Assembly: GCF_027172205.1 (NCBI RefSeq) | Contig: NC_070614.1 | Location: 34,586,001 to 34,650,000, forward strand | From: Podarcis raffonei | Taxonomy: Eukaryota > Chordata > Lepidosauria > Squamata > Lacertidae | Reading direction: 5' to 3' | Length of the DNA stretch: 64,000 nt | Part shown: piece by piece, positions 1 through 13,089 of the stretch | Numbering within the stretch: the stretch's first letter is position 1 | How the letters are laid out: the number at the start of each line of letters is the position of its first letter | Made by a program: the position numbers and the translations under genes | The notes under the pieces: generated by a model | The model's input: the letters and a program-made list of their open reading frames with translations, nothing else | What the model was told of the DNA's origin: nothing | Database searches by the model: none

Positions 1-1575
1 AAAGCTTAAAATATTTGTTTCTGGCACTTTTCTTGGAAACAGAATGGAAGAAGTGGGAATGGAAGTATAATTTTCTTTAAACTAGAATGAAAAATCATGG
101 CAAATGCAACAGGAAATGGGATCAGAAGATATGGAACTGGATGTGAATTAATTAATACAAAGTAAATAAATATGGAATATTGTTCTAACATATGACCACA
201 GCAGAAAGACTCTTGTGTGATTAAAGACAGAGATTTAGCATTGTTTAAAAAGTTTGGGGAAAAGCTTACATAAGGATATAATCCCTAAAATACCGTATTT
301 TTTGCTTTATAGTGTGCACTTTTTCCCCTCCAAAAATTAAGGGGAAATGTGTGTGCGACCTATGGAGCGAGTGCAGGCTCCTTGGCTTCAGCGATAGCAA
401 GGTGAAGCCTCCGAAGTGCAGAGGGAGCGCTCCCTCTGCGCTCCTGAGGCTTCGCATTGCTTTCGCTGAAGCCTGGAGAGCGAGAGGGGTCGGTGCGCAC
501 CGACCCTTCTCACTCTCCAGGCTTCAGGGATAGCTGCCTGAAGCCTTCGGAGTGCAGCGCGAGTTCCCGCTGGGCTCCGCAGGCTTTGGGTTCCTTTTGC
601 TGAAGCCGGGAGAGCAAGACTCTCCTGGCTTCAGCAGAGAGGGAGAGCTGCACAGCAACCCTTCAGCCAAGCAGGAGGACAAATGGAAGGGGCTCTGTTT
701 CTCCTGCCGCTTCTCTGAAGGGTCGCTGAGCAGAGAGGGGGAGATTTATTTTTTTTCTTGTTCTCCCCCTCTAAAACAAGGTGCGTCCTATGGTGCAGTG
801 TGCCCTATAGAGCGAAAAATACAGTAGTAGGAACTCACAGATTGGGGGAAATCATCAAGGAGAGAATGGGTTCTTTTTTGTTTGAGGGCCTTCTTCCTTT
901 ATACTAACAGTTTACAAAGTAACTTTCTTTACAAGTATTTTGTATTTTTAATTAAAAGTTAATGGTTGTCTTTTAGCTCACTGACTATATTTTGTTAAAG
1001 CTAAATGTGCTTTACATGTTGAAATTTGTAAAACTGCTGAGTTAAGAAACACAGAATTAAATGGAGCTTTCTCTCAAACAACTATTACATGTATAGACTA
1101 GAGGTCCTGCCTCATGGCTTCTTCAGAGTTGTGAACTGAGGTTCCCATGGCCTGATTCCAAGATGCTACATACACCATTTTACATTTTGGAGTCTCCTTT
1201 GGCTACAGGAGCTGTTAGGATGAATTCCAAACTTCACCATTTCCCTCTCCACCACTGTTCCCATATAATTAACGAAGGAGAATTTAAAATGAGAGTTGTA
1301 AATATTCCCCAGCAATCCTACAGGGAACCCAGCATTTTGTCTTTCTAATTACCTTACCTACAGATCAAAAGGTCTGTAATTAATTCTGCTGCTACTCAAA
1401 CCCCTGGTGAAGCTTCAGTGGCCACTGGAAAAACTCAAAGCAAAGCTTGCGGATGGTCTGATAAATATAGACATGATTATGATCCTCAATATTCAAGATT
1501 TCAGCCTCTCATGAAACTATAGTACCTTTCAGGTTAGACAGTTAGATATCTTGATAGTTCTGTAGAAGAGATTAA
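1..1575. other. 5' flank of gene A
   Basis: Apart from the MITE at 293-824, no gene is seen. The whole stretch is repeated upstream of gene D from about 26850, so it belongs to the duplicated block and continues beyond the left window edge. Confidence 0.8.
293..824. mobile_element. TA-flanked palindromic MITE (upstream of gene A)
   Basis: The ends are inverted repeats of about 27 nt: CCGTATTTTTTGCTTTATAG at the left, and CTATAGAGCGAAAAATACAG at the right. TA dinucleotides flank both ends, as expected for a Tc1/mariner-type non-autonomous element. The interior is GC-rich and itself partly palindromic (GAAGCCTGGAGAGCGAGAGG and its complement). It has no transposase reading frame. Confidence 0.75.
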
Positions 1576-2471
1576 ATGAATCTGTGGATAGATAGAATAT
1601 GTGCCCTTGTATGCAAGATGTTGGTTGTCTTGCTGCTGGCACTATTTACTCCAAAGGTATGTCAGCTCCACATAGCAAATTGCAAGGTTCCATATATACA
1701 CCAGCCACTTCATAAGTACCATCGATCAGGAGATTTTATCATTGGTGGCATTGCTTCTCATGGTGGCTTTGTCTCCAATCCAGGAACCTTCACTGAACAA
1801 GCCCCACCGGAATTATCTGAAGAGCTTGTGTAAGAATGTTTTGTTCCCCCTTCTACTTATTATGTCGCTGGAGTGGTCAGTCCTAGAACAGCAGCCTAAG
1901 AACACTTGCTGGGGCTGCAGCCCTGTACACACGTACTTAAGAATACCTTCCTTCAAATTAAATAAGATCTATCTCTGTCTGCATGTGAAGACAGGCTCCA
2001 GTGGATTGAGCAGATGAAACCAATAGTGGGTCCAACAGTCAAGAAGGCAGTTTCTGCACATGCTGTAGAGAGAAGTGAGAAGTACATGGGGCCTGTCAAC
2101 TTGGGAAGGTCACTCTCTAGGAGAAGGATTACTCTGATCCCAAACCTCTGTTGCCTTGTGAGATATCTTTGTGAGAAGAAAAGGTTGAGCAGTAAACCCT
2201 GAACAAATCTTGAATAGAGCCCCTAAGATGGTTGGATGGTGCCTTGTGTGCCTCCAGGAGATTTCATTATTGGTAGCATAGCTTCTCCTGATGCCTTTAT
2301 TTTCAGTTCAGCAACTTTCACTGAAGAACCCCTATCTGCATTGCCTGAAGAGCTTGTGTAAGAACTAGTTTTGTGTCTGCTTTTATTTTCATTTAATATT
2401 TCCATTTAGTTAAAAGAAATATCTCTGCAGAAGATCACACAACCAGAGGAATCTCCAAAGGGAAATGCAAG

Positions 2472-2553
<82 letters not shown>

Positions 2554-5500
2554 GAAGGATTTATTTGTTTAAGCACACAATCTTTGTTCTCTTCCTTTTG
2601 GTTCTTTCTCACTACTTTATTGCACCACATTCCTCCTTGTTTTTTACTCATCTTGTGCCCCCTTTTCTGTTTCTATTCTGGCACCACTCATTTTGTTGTT
2701 CAGCAGTTATCATAGACCATCCTCACAGTAGGTAGGAGACCTCATTCCAGTAACAGTACCCTGATAAGACAAATTGACTGAGAAATTGCTCTCACTAACC
2801 TTAACAAACAGCAGCTTCCATGATTCTTTGTGGAAGCCAAGCCTGTTTAAAGTGGTATCATATTGCTATAGAAGTATGGTTATATAATGTGCTTCTGTGG
2901 GCTGAGCAGAAAGTTGTGCTGCCTAATAATTTTATTTATGCTACCTTGCTTGGTGGTAAAAACTATACTGTAGTAAATAATGTACTGGTTTAAATGCATA
3001 GTCTTGTGCTTGAAATAGCTCCTTTATTCTGTGCATTTTGACAAAGTGTCTTTAAAAAGGAATCTCACTGAGAATGTATAGCATATGGTGTGTTCTGGAG
3101 TTGGCATTGTGTAGTTTTTCCTTATGCTAAAGACTGCCTAAATCTAAAGATTTAAGCTAAAGACTGCCTCAGAATAGATAGGACCTAAATGTGATTACTG
3201 TAAATAGATTTAGAGCATTGTTGTCTTTCAGCAAAAAGCAGAAGAGAAAGAAAACCCCACTGTGGTAGTGGGTATATTTGGGAGGGGGGACAGTTTATTC
3301 CAATGCAACAGTGCATAGGATTTCAGCCTTACAATTCGGTATCTATAAATATTGTTGGAACTGTGAGATATTCTTCTGATCAGGAATGCAACTCTTGTTC
3401 CAGCGTGGTGCCTAAGGGTTACCAGCATATCCTGGCCTTGGCATTTGCAGTCAAGGAGATCAATGAAAACCCTCACATCTTACCAAATCTCACCTTGGGC
3501 TTCCACATCTATGACAGCTATGTCACTGCAATTAAGACCTATCATGCCACAATGCTACTTTTATCTACACTGGAGAAATTTCTCCCCAACTATATATGTG
3601 ATACACAGAATAATCTGACAGCTGTCATTGGGGGTCTTGACTCCCAGATCTCCCTCCATGTGGCAACTATCTTGGATATTTATAAGATTCCACAGGTAGG
3701 ACACCTATGCCTGTTTCTGAGTGGAATATGAAAATTCAGTAAGGCAGTCATACTTTTTCTTTATTTCTTCCAGCTTGTATTATGCTGTTTAGAAACATAA
3801 ATGGGAACATTGGGAACAATCATATCAATTATTCTTTTCTTTCTTTCCTTTGCCTGTATTATGCACACTGAGAGCAGTTCATTAACAGCTGAAAAACAAA
3901 AAACCTATAACTGGAACATGATTTCCCTAGATTAGAACTCAATTTGAAAATAGATAGCATCCTCTCCTGAATCACAAACCCTGTTATAAACTGCCCATCT
4001 GTAGGCATAAATTGAGAACCAACTTTATAAAATAGATCCTGATTTCCTCTGAAGCAACACCATAAAGTTGAAAAACTAATTAAGTTGATTTTAACTGAGG
4101 GGGAATTAGATGCTATGCCAGTCAGGCAATTAAAAATACTGTGATTAGCTGATGGAGATTGAGCTCCTTATGTGAATGGAAATAGTTTGTATATCCCATT
4201 GCTCTGTAATTCAGGATTGATCAGAACTGACTCTGCTGGGTCTTTCATCATTGCTGACTCAGGTAGTACAGTTTAGATATGAAATGCTTCCTGATGCTAA
4301 AGATGCACTATTTATATGGATATTCAAATGGACATGTCAACTGCATTTCACAATGCATAACACTGCTATATAAGTGGATGGTGTTTCTTCTCTCTTTCCA
4401 ACACACCTCTCTTTAGCTCATATATGGCCCGGCTCCAGTGATGAATGATAAAACACCAGGACTTCCTTTCTACCAGATGGCCCCCCAAGAAGGCCACCAG
4501 TTTGCAGGGATTCTTTCTTTGCTTCTGCATTTCAGGTGGACTTGGATTGGGGTCGCTGTGGTTGACAATGACAGTGGAGAAAGATTTCTACAAAATGTGC
4601 TCCCACTCTTTTCAAACAGAGGTATTTGTTTTGCCTTTCAAGAAACAATCCCCAGATTTAGTTTTCTCACTGAAGGACTCGCTCTGATGCAACAGGGAGC
4701 AAATATACATGATAGAATGATGGGTAGCAAAGCCAATGTTGTGGTGGTCTATGGAGAAGCTTCTACCACTGTATTTTTTAGATGGCTTCCATATCTATCA
4801 ATGCTTGGGAGGATGAAAACAAATACGAAAGGTAAAGTATGGATATCAACAGCCCAATTTGAGTTCATTTCATTGGCCTTTCAACAAGATTGGGATGCAG
4901 AAATATTCAATGGTGGTATATCCATCAGAATTCACTCCAATGATCTACCACGATTTCATCAATATGTTGAGAACAGGAACCCTTCCAGTGCAGAAGGTGA
5001 TGATTTCATCTGGGATTTCTGGCAACAAGCCTTTGGCTGTGTATTCCCACATCGCATTCTGGGTGATGCCAAGGGGGATATCTGCACTGGGAAAGAGAGA
5101 GTGGAGAATCTTCCTGCATCTCTCTTTGAAATGACAGTGCAAGGTCTAAGCTACAGCATCTATAATGCTGTCCACACTGTTGTCCATGCATTGCATGCCA
5201 TGTTCTTACAAAGACTCAGATACCCAGGAATGGTGGATGGAAGGAGAGAGAAGCTTCAGAAGCAGCAGTTTTGGCAGGTAAGGGGCAATAAATCATTAGG
5301 TTGCATGAGACTACAGCGGTATCTCAGTCTACGAACTGAATTCATCCCAGAAGTCCGTTCTTAAACCAAAGCGTTCTTAAACCGAGGCGCGCTTTCCCTA
5401 CTGAGGCCTCCCGCCACTGGTGCCCTTCCACCATTCAGCTTCCGTTCGTCTTCTGAGGCAAAGTTTGCTAGCCGGAATTCCCACTTCCGGTTTTGCAGAG

Positions 5501-8500
5501 TTCATTGCCAAAATAGTTTGTGAACAGGACTGTTTGTAGAGCGAGGTATCACTGTATATAGTGGGCGTTCAAGTTCCCTAAGAAATATTTCCCCCTCCCT
5601 GCTTTCCCTGGTGATCTGTGTATCATCCCTGCCCGCATTCTTTGCAGGATGAATCTTCCTTCAATCTGTTACTTCAAATCTGTTCAGGTATGCAGATGAT
5701 CCAGCAGACTCTCATCCTTTTATTCCACATACATACACTCTCCATGCACAAAAGCACATATTTACTCCTAGATTATTAACCTATTCACACATACACCCAT
5801 TCATTTCTTTTCTCACTGTCACCCCAATTCACAGTTATTATGGTATATCATTCCTTGGCTGCAATATGAGGCTCTTTTCAAGAACTAATGGGGCATGCAG
5901 AACTTTTGATGGCTTTTGGGGGGGGGGAGTTTAGAAGCATTAACACTTCCCTCTCTACCTAAAACCTATCTAAAACATCCCCCATATTAATACCAATAGG
6001 ATTCCAAAATACACACATCTAGGCCTTCATGCACAGCTAATAGGGAGTGGAGAAAAAGGGAAATTGCAGGCCATCCATGAGCCCCAAATAGGCTACATGC
6101 ATGTTTCAGGCAGTGGGACTCCCCTCTCTGCACTAGATCTCTTTCTGAAACATTCAGATCCACCCTTTTCTAAATGCTTGCTTTCTTTCTTTTTCTATCT
6201 AGCTCCATCATTTTCTGAGAGCTGTCTCATTCAACAACAGTGCTGGAGACATGGTGTCCTTCAATCAGAATGGGGAAGTAATATCTAGTCTGGACATTAT
6301 CAACTGGGTTATTTCCTCCAACCAGTCCTTTCATAGGGTAAAAGTTGGGAGAATGGATCCTGAGGCTCCTCCAGACCAAGCCTTCACCCTTTATGAAGAT
6401 GCCATAATATGGCACAAATGGTTTAATCAGGTAGAGTCATATTGTTAGCTAATTCAAAAGAAATTCATTCTAAAACGAGCAATGATTATTTGCCTTGATG
6501 TCTAAGATAAAGTACACTTGAGGATCAGGGGGGAAAACCTTATGAAAAAATCTCAATTATTTGCTTGATGTAAATTGATGTATTTGTCCAGGATGTGTGT
6601 GTTTATCGCTCTCTTCCCAAATGCAATGTAATGTTGTGTGACCCCTAAAACTATCTATGATGTCTGCTATGTATTCTTTGTCTTAACACAGACAATAATG
6701 CACTCAATGCAGAGCTGAACCTGACTGATTCCAAACTCATCATTCTCATGAATATCATGCTTCTGCTTCATTTATGGATTAGGCTCAGCCCCTTTCTGTC
6801 TGTACTGAGAATTGTCACGCAGGATCAAGGAAGAAAGTGAAGGAAGGAGAACCGTTTTGCTGCTATGATTGCATCCCATGCCCAGAGGGAAAGATTTCAA
6901 TCCAGGAAGGTAAGAGATATTTACCTTAAGTATAATTTGGATCCAGATGCAGTACTTCTATTGAGTTCCCTTTAACAGGAATGGGACAAATTAAGCCATG
7001 ATTAACTGCTCCACTTGCTTTCAAAGGGACCAAGTGATACACAGGACACTTCCATACAATCACTTCATGGAGCCTTCATCCTGATTTGTGTGCACAATGT
7101 TTACAAGGAGTTTGTTCAATTAAAAGCTGAATGTGCTAGACAAAAGTAGATGTATATTGTGTACTCATTCTACTTAGTTTGTGTGAATGTCAGAAAAGGT
7201 TGCATCAAGAAAATGTAATCTCAAACTTTCCAGTGTACTCCCCAATCACTTTCCTTATTGTAAACAGTCTGTGCCTTTTGAGGTGGGGGCTTCTTGGACA
7301 AGAGCTCCAAACCCACTTTAATGGCAGAACTTGAATTTGCACATATGTGATTTAATCCCACACCCAAATACTGGCAGTCTGGATGCACCATGTATATTCA
7401 GTAACCATACATATTCATTCAGTACATCATCCTTTCCCTTGAGATCTCTCCCACTTCACCATCATTCAGTACAGGGTTTATTTTGCCTAAGTTTCTGCCT
7501 CACCATGTATCATTGCTCTTTTACAAATATGGGATGTATTTAGCATGCCTTTCTGTTCATATCTGCCATAGCACCTTGGAGCATGTCATCTTACGCAATG
7601 AAATTTAATTTTTGTGAATTACTTCAGTAAAAATAAGTTTAAAGAAGTTTAATTTTACCTTCTCAAAATGTCAGGTAAAGCTAAATAATAATAATAAATA
7701 TAATATTAATATATAATAAAACTGGAAGTAATTGTCAGTCACTTTTAATTACTTCATGTATCTTTACACATATTTTACTTACCATGCAAAACTGTACAGT
7801 GGTACCTCTGGTTATGTACTTAATTCGTTCCAGAGGTCCGTTCTTAACCTGAAACTGTTCTTAACCTGAAGCACCACTTTAGCTAATGGGGCCTCCCACT
7901 GCTGCTGTGCCGCCGCCGCCGCATGATTTCTGTTCTCATCCTGAAGCAAAGTTCTTAACCCAAGGTACTATTTCTGGGTTAGTGGTGTCTGTAACCTGAA
8001 GCGTAGGTAACCTGAAGCATATGTAACCCGAGGTACCACTGTATCTTAACCAAAACATCTTTTAACTTCCGAAGTCATACTCCAAATTTTGATCACCACT
8101 CATATTTAGAATTCAGCACACTATATAATACAACATTGATGGTCTTAGAGCACAAGATGTGGTACCATTTAGCTCTCTACCAATTAGGCCACCAACTACC
8201 ACAATTACATAGGATCACAAAGCTCAGAATGTATGTTCTGACTTGAAGAGATCCTTATATTCTGAGTGAACAAAAAAAAATGAAGCATGTTGATGTGATT
8301 GATGGATTATGTATGAGCTGGGGACTGTACCGTTCTTTCTTTTTCCCCAGATATGAATGACTGTGATAAATGCTCAGACAAAGACTATCCAAGCAAGAAC
8401 CAAGATGCATGTATTCCCAAGGATATAAGCTTCTTGTCTTATGAAGAACCTTTGGGCATCAGTTTAGTCTGCTTTTCGCTTTCATTTTCTCTGATCACAG

Positions 8501-9246
8501 CTCTGGTGCTGGGTACATTTGTGAAGCACCATGACACTCCCATAGTCATTGCAAACAACAGGAACCTCACCTACACTCTCCTCATTTCTCTCCTGCTCTG
8601 CTTCCTTTGTGCACTGCTCTTCCTGGGCCAACCAGAGAAGCTGACATGTCTCCTCCGACAAACCGCTTTTGGCATCATCTTCTCAGTGGCTGTTTCTTGT
8701 GTATTGGCAAAAACCATTACTGTGGTTCTGGCTTTCATGGCCACCAAACCTGGATCCAGGATGAGGAGATGGGTGGGGAAGGGATTGGCCAACACCATTG
8801 TCCTTTGCTGCTCCTTCGTCCAAGCAGGGATCTGTATTGTGTGGCTAGCAATCTTTCCCCCATTTCCAGATGTAGACAGTTACTCAGTGGCTAAAGAAAT
8901 TATACTAGAATGCAATGAAGGGTCTGTGGTGATGTTTTACGTTGTTCTGAGCTATATGGGCTTCCTGGCAATTATTAGTTTCATTGTCGCTTTCCTGGCC
9001 AGGAAATTACCTGACAGTTTCAATGAAGCCAAGTTCATCAGTTTCAGCATGTTGGTCTTTTGCAGTGTTTGGCTATCCTTTATTCCATCCTACCTGAGCA
9101 CCAAGGGAAAATACATGGTTGCTGTGGAGATCTTCTCTATCTTAGCCTCTGGTGCTGGACTGCTGGGATGCATCTTTTCCCCTAAATGTTATATTATTGT
9201 GTTCAGGCCTCAGCTGAACAAGAGGGAGCAGCTAATAAGGAAGTAA
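1576..9246 (+). CDS. Vomeronasal type-2 receptor, gene A (six exons, intact)
   Basis: Class C GPCR of the V2R family, expected at the surface of vomeronasal sensory neurons, sensing peptide or protein cues and coupling to Go. Exons: 1576-1829, 3404-3695, 4417-5277, 6203-6430, 6783-6909, 8351-9246. All borders are GT/AG and the phases join (exon 1 ends GT, exon 2 starts C, giving [12 protein letters not shown]). The product is 885 aa. Residues about 15-32 are a signal peptide, exons 1-4 (to residue 545) the ANF-receptor Venus-flytrap domain, exon 5 and the start of exon 6 the Cys-rich NCD3G linker ([11 protein letters not shown]), and exon 6 holds seven hydrophobic helices ending in [11 protein letters not shown] second in-frame ATG at 1618 has a better -3 base and aligns with the starts of genes B and E, so it may be the true start (871 aa). 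The stop codon abuts an AAGG repeat, and the protein ends two residues earlier than D and E. Confidence 0.93.
2254..2357 (+). pseudogene. Truncated B/E-type V2R exon 1 in intron 1 of gene A
   Basis: About 104 nt match the second half of exon 1 of genes B and E ([11 protein letters not shown], then [15 protein letters not shown]) and end at an intact GTAAGA donor at 2358. The signal-peptide half is missing. It lies about 430 nt downstream of the exon 1 used by gene A, which is of another type, so it looks like the original first exon left behind after replacement. Spliced into the mRNA it would shift the frame. Confidence 0.85.
2475..2551. repeat. (CT)n(GT)n microsatellite, intron 1 of gene A
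   Basis: A long uninterrupted CT run passes directly into a GT run. The equivalent run in gene D has a much shorter CT part. Confidence 0.97.
5314..5554. mobile_element. TA-flanked MITE, family 2 (intron 3 of gene A)
   Basis: The ends are imperfect inverted repeats (CAGCGGTATCTCAG and GCGAGGTATCACTG) flanked by TA. The CAG..CTG ends and TA duplication fit a pogo/Tigger-type Tc1/mariner derivative. The interior is palindromic (GTTCTTAAACC motifs). No transposase. Confidence 0.75.
7797..8041. mobile_element. TA-flanked MITE, family 1 (intron 5 of gene A)
   Basis: The ends CAGTGGTACCTC and GAGGTACCACTG are perfect inverted repeats flanked by TA. The interior repeats GTAACCTGAAGC and GTTCTTAACC. 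This is a pogo/Tigger-like non-autonomous element. Confidence 0.8.
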
Positions 9247-9248
9247 AA

Positions 9249-9301
9249 AGGAAGGAAGGAAGGAAGGAAGGAAGGAAGGAAGGAAGGAAGGAAGGAAGGA
9301 A
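9249..9301. repeat. (AAGG)n microsatellite at the stop codon of gene A
   Basis: A pure GGAA/AAGG run starts 3 nt after the TAA stop. The equivalent position is a short AATG/AAAG run in D and a long AAAG run in E. Confidence 0.97.
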
Positions 9302-9749
9302 TCGGGCCTTTGCTCAGCTACAACTACACTTGCAATTTTCAAATCTATGTGGATGCAACTGATTCCTAACCAGTCCATACTCTCTTCCTTTATCTATAAG
9401 AATAAAAACCATTTTCAAAAAATCTGTTAAACACAGCAATTAAACAGGATTTTCTATAATAATTTGTTTTATTATATCAACCCCATTAAATGAGATGCCT
9501 ATGAAATATAATTTTCACTAAGGTTCAATTATCTATTTTTAAGATAATCTTTAGGTGATATTATACTCTGGTAATTTTACCAGCTATTAACTCCAATCTG
9601 AACCCAAAATACAAGTCCATTCCATTCCAATACAGGGTCCATTCATTTCCTTTCAGTACTATTGTTTGTTTTTCTCTTGTGTGTTATTGAAATATATGTT
9701 CTTGCTTAAATAAACACATTTTTTAAAAAAATGCAATGCCCCAGAGAAG

Positions 9750-10487
9750 GAAGTGAATTTATTTTAGTGACATTGCTTCTCATGTGCCTTCCTCTCTATT
9801 CCTACAACCTTCACTAAAGAAGCCCCACTGAAATTACCTGAATAACTTGTGTAAGAACGTCCCCCATTCTATCTATTATATCACTGGAGTGATCATTCCT
9901 AGAACAGCAGCCTAATTACACCTGCAGGGGCTGCAAACCTATATGCACTTATTTGAAAATATCTTCCCTTGAATTCAATAAGATCCATCTCTGTCTGAAA
10001 ATGCACAGAATTGTGATGTCAAGGCAATTGAAAAAATACTGAACTAAAAACTCCACAGGGAAATGATTAACTTTATTGGGAAGCATATGGGGTGTTAGGG
10101 GAGGGGGAGAACCTCTGGTCAGGGCACCTTCTGGCATAGTTTATCCACCTTTGGTCCCCACCCTGCACTCAGCTCTCAGCCATGGCTTCTAGAAGCTGTC
10201 AGCATGGGAGAGTGGCCACACCCTGGGAATGCCTTGGACTGGCTGGGTAAACAACTTGATGGTAGCGAATGGGCCTCAAAAGCTTGCAGAGTTAGGGACT
10301 TCCTCTGCATGTGAAGATAGGCCCCAGTGGATGGAGCTGATGAAACCATTTGCCAGTCCAATGGTCATGGGGCTAATCAACCTGGGAAAGTCACTCATCT
10401 AGAAGAAGGAAGACTTTGATCTAGAAGAAGAAAAACCTATGTTACCTGCAGGGTATCCTTGGGAGAAGAAAAGGCTAAGGAGTAAGA
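9750..10487 (+). pseudogene. Decayed A-type V2R exon 1 and intron 1 start, downstream of gene A
   Basis: About 9750-9850 resembles the second half of the A/D exon 1 (CATTGCTTCTCATG, then ACCTTCACT...GAAGCCCCACTGAAATT) and ends with a GTAAGA donor. It carries an in-frame stop (TAA) just before the donor and lacks the signal peptide. The match continues through 9851-10487, which parallels the first 350 nt of intron 1 of gene A. It is a third, older copy of this gene start, with no exons 2-6 behind it. Confidence 0.7.
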
Positions 10488-10934
10488 AAAGCCAAGCTGG
10501 TGTCAGACATATTGTTCTGATTTTCTTTCAACCACATCATCCTACCATGATGATTCCTACTAGGTTATGTTTGTCATTTAGTATTTATAGCTCCAATTCC
10601 TCTGGCTTTTTTCCCATACTCTGTACATTAGCATAGAGATTACAGAAACCTTGGTTCATTCCCTCTAGCTGCTTCCTTCTGTCCATTTAGTGTGTTTCAA
10701 GTACTTCCTAATCCTTTCTCTCAAGCTGCCTTTTCCAGACTGCAGTTCCCTTTCCCTGAGATCATTTTCTTGGAAGGTAGCAAGTGGGTTATGGGCATAC
10801 TAATCCACTATCAGTAGCATTGGATCTGAAGGGAGTAGATCAAGAACGGAAAACAAACTCCAAGTTTTAAATATCTAAAGGGCTGTGACATGGAAATGGA
10901 GCAAGCTTTGTTTCTCCTGCTCCTGGGAGTAGGG

Positions 10935-11340
10935 CTCAAACCAGTGGATTCAAGCTACAAGAAAGGAGATTGCAACCAAAGTACAGCATGAACTTTCTGA
11001 CAGTAAGAACTGTTAGACAGTGGAAGAGACTGCCTTGGGGCTTGTGGACTCTGCTTCCTTGGAGATTTTAAAGCAGAGGTTGGGTGGCCATCTGTCAGGG
11101 GAGCCGACCTGGGCCCTGAGAGTGTTGTCATGACGTCACACTATGACGTGATGTCATGGCATCATGCTCAGCCCTTGGCTTTGAAACTTGACTTCAGGTG
11201 TCACCAGAAGTCAGGGTCAAAGGTCTCGTGAGACCTCAGAAAGCAGGCTTTGGATGAGATTCCTAAATTTCATAGCGTTGGAGTAGGGGACCCTTGTGGG
11301 TCCCAACATTAAAATTCTATGACTCTATGATTCTAAGTCT
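10935..11340 (+). mobile_element. CR1-type LINE 3' end with internal insert
   Basis: Typical CR1 tail wording is present: AACTTTCTGACAGTAAGA, GCAGAGGTTGGGTGGCCATC, and the closing ATTCTATGACTCTATGATTC. The middle (about 11101-11250) is replaced by unrelated sequence with several TGACGTCA-like palindromes. It is non-coding here. Confidence 0.7.
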
Positions 11341-11599
11341 GTCTCCTCCTGTCTCTTCCTGCTCAAATGGGTGGCAGGAATCATTTCAGGTTAGAAACTG
11401 CTCCTCGGGTCAAGAATCAATGTCAGAGGTGACGACTTGGAATCAATTTGCAGCTCCAGTGACACAGGATTTGGGGGAGCAGGGGAGGACGGAAGGAATG
11501 GGAGGCAGCAGAGCTTTGTGCAAAAAGATTTCAAAGAGCTCCATGTTGCACTTGGGCTGTGCATGCCTTTTTGCAGTGGGGGAACATATAAATACAATA

Positions 11600-11861
11600 C
11601 AATTGTATTTTGGTTTACAAACTTAATCCGTTCCTGAAGTCTGTTCTTAAACCAAATCCGTTCTTAAACTGAGGCGCGTTTTCCCTAATGAGGCCTGCTG
11701 CCGCCAGTGCCTTTCCGCCATTCGGTTTCTGTTCACAGACCGTTCACAGACCATTCGTAGACCAAGGTAAAGTTCACAAACCAGAACACTACGTCCGGTT
11801 TGCGGAATTCATAAACCAAATAGTTTGTAAACAGGACTGTTCGTAAAACAAGGTACCACTG
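11600..11861. mobile_element. TA-flanked MITE, family 2 (3' flank of gene A)
   Basis: Same family (GTTCTTAAACC motifs, CCACTG end). Downstream of gene E the flanking sequence is continuous at the corresponding place (about 51592-51615), which confirms both insertion boundaries. Confidence 0.75.
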
Positions 11862-12639
11862 TATGGCCAAAATGAGCAGGATTTTTTACTGCCAAAAAAC
11901 CATAATCTGAAGCATGATTTGATGTTGCCAGTGATTTGTGGGTTTGTTTTAACTGTGGCTTGGTTTTACCTGTGAACTCAGCACACTCTCTTAACCACTG
12001 GTAGCCACTTCCTAGCATGGAGAACCTTCAAAGTGTCAAAAGCATAAGGCAGGAACAGCCTTATGATAGAAAAAGAAGCTTTGGGCTTTTTTCGTTGTCA
12101 GCTGAACAATTGGGTCCTTCACACTTGGTGTGAAAAGTCACAGAAATAAAGCGCAAAGCCGATTTGATAGGTGTGTGTTGTGGGCCTCTGGCACAGAGGC
12201 AAACGAAACCCCAGAAATTTGATTTGATACTGAAATAATTGTGGTCACTGCCACCTTAGCATATATCTCCAACTATTGTCTGCTTCTTTCCTTCCTTTGG
12301 TTCTACTTTATATAGTTTGCAAAGGATGCTCTCTTTTACTTACTGAATTCTTTATGGTTTCTATATATCAAATAGATTATACAATGTTGATGTGATTATT
12401 ATTTGAATTTTTATTCCCCATTTTTCTCTCCAATACCCCCAAACATTCAGCTTCTGTTTATTAGGGTTTAGTTTTCACCAGTTATTCTTCATTCAATCTG
12501 TATATATCCAAACTGAATTATGATAAACCTGACCTAGAAAGGTTTTTCTTTTAAAAAGAAATTGACCCGAAGTGCTTCAGAGATCCTTGTGTGGTTTTGA
12601 GATGTTTGGCAAGAACCCACTTCTGCTCAGCTGCCTCAT

Positions 12640-13015
12640 TCCATTTCTTAACTCAGGAGCTGTAGGGGGAGGGGTTGCACACAAACTCCTAATTTCCCAT
12701 GGGACTTTGATACAGCCACTCCCTTATTTTAACACCTTGCAGGATATCATTAATGATCTGTGGGCTGCATTTGGAGCATACAAAGCTGTCTTATTGGTTC
12801 ATTTAGCCCATGACCGTCTACTCCAGTGTCCTAATGCAGTGGGGATATGGATGAGGGCCAATAAACTGAATCTTGGGGAGACAGATGTTCCATGCGTAGT
12901 TGGTTCCTGTATCCAGAGGACAGGCCCACTGCTTGTCCGAGATGACCCTGCACTCCCTCCAAAGGAGCAGGTGCATAGCTTGGGAATACTCTTGGATATG
13001 TGTTAATCATGAGGG
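12640..13015 (+). mobile_element. L2/CR1-type LINE reverse-transcriptase fragment (after gene A)
   Basis: The reading WMRANKLNLGETDVPCV, followed by PPKEQVHSLGILLD, matches the post-palm part of L2/CR1-clade reverse transcriptases. It is a short decayed fragment. The same fragment lies downstream of all four receptor genes, so it predates the array duplications. Confidence 0.65.
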
Positions 13016-13089
13016 GCCCAAGTAACCCTGGTGGGTTGCAGTGCCTTTTTCCAGCTTCAATTGGTATGGCATCTATGAATGTATGTGGA

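Noticed and set aside
312-827. Open frames of 73 and 91 codons upstream of gene A
   Set aside because: They lie inside a GC-rich palindromic MITE and have no protein-like features.
2406-2651. Arg/Glu and Thr/His repeat protein on the minus strand
   Set aside because: It is the translation of a CT/GT microsatellite.
11125-11165. Cluster of TGACGTCA-like palindromes resembling cAMP response elements
   Set aside because: It lies inside a decayed CR1 tail with no nearby gene start, so it is probably chance.
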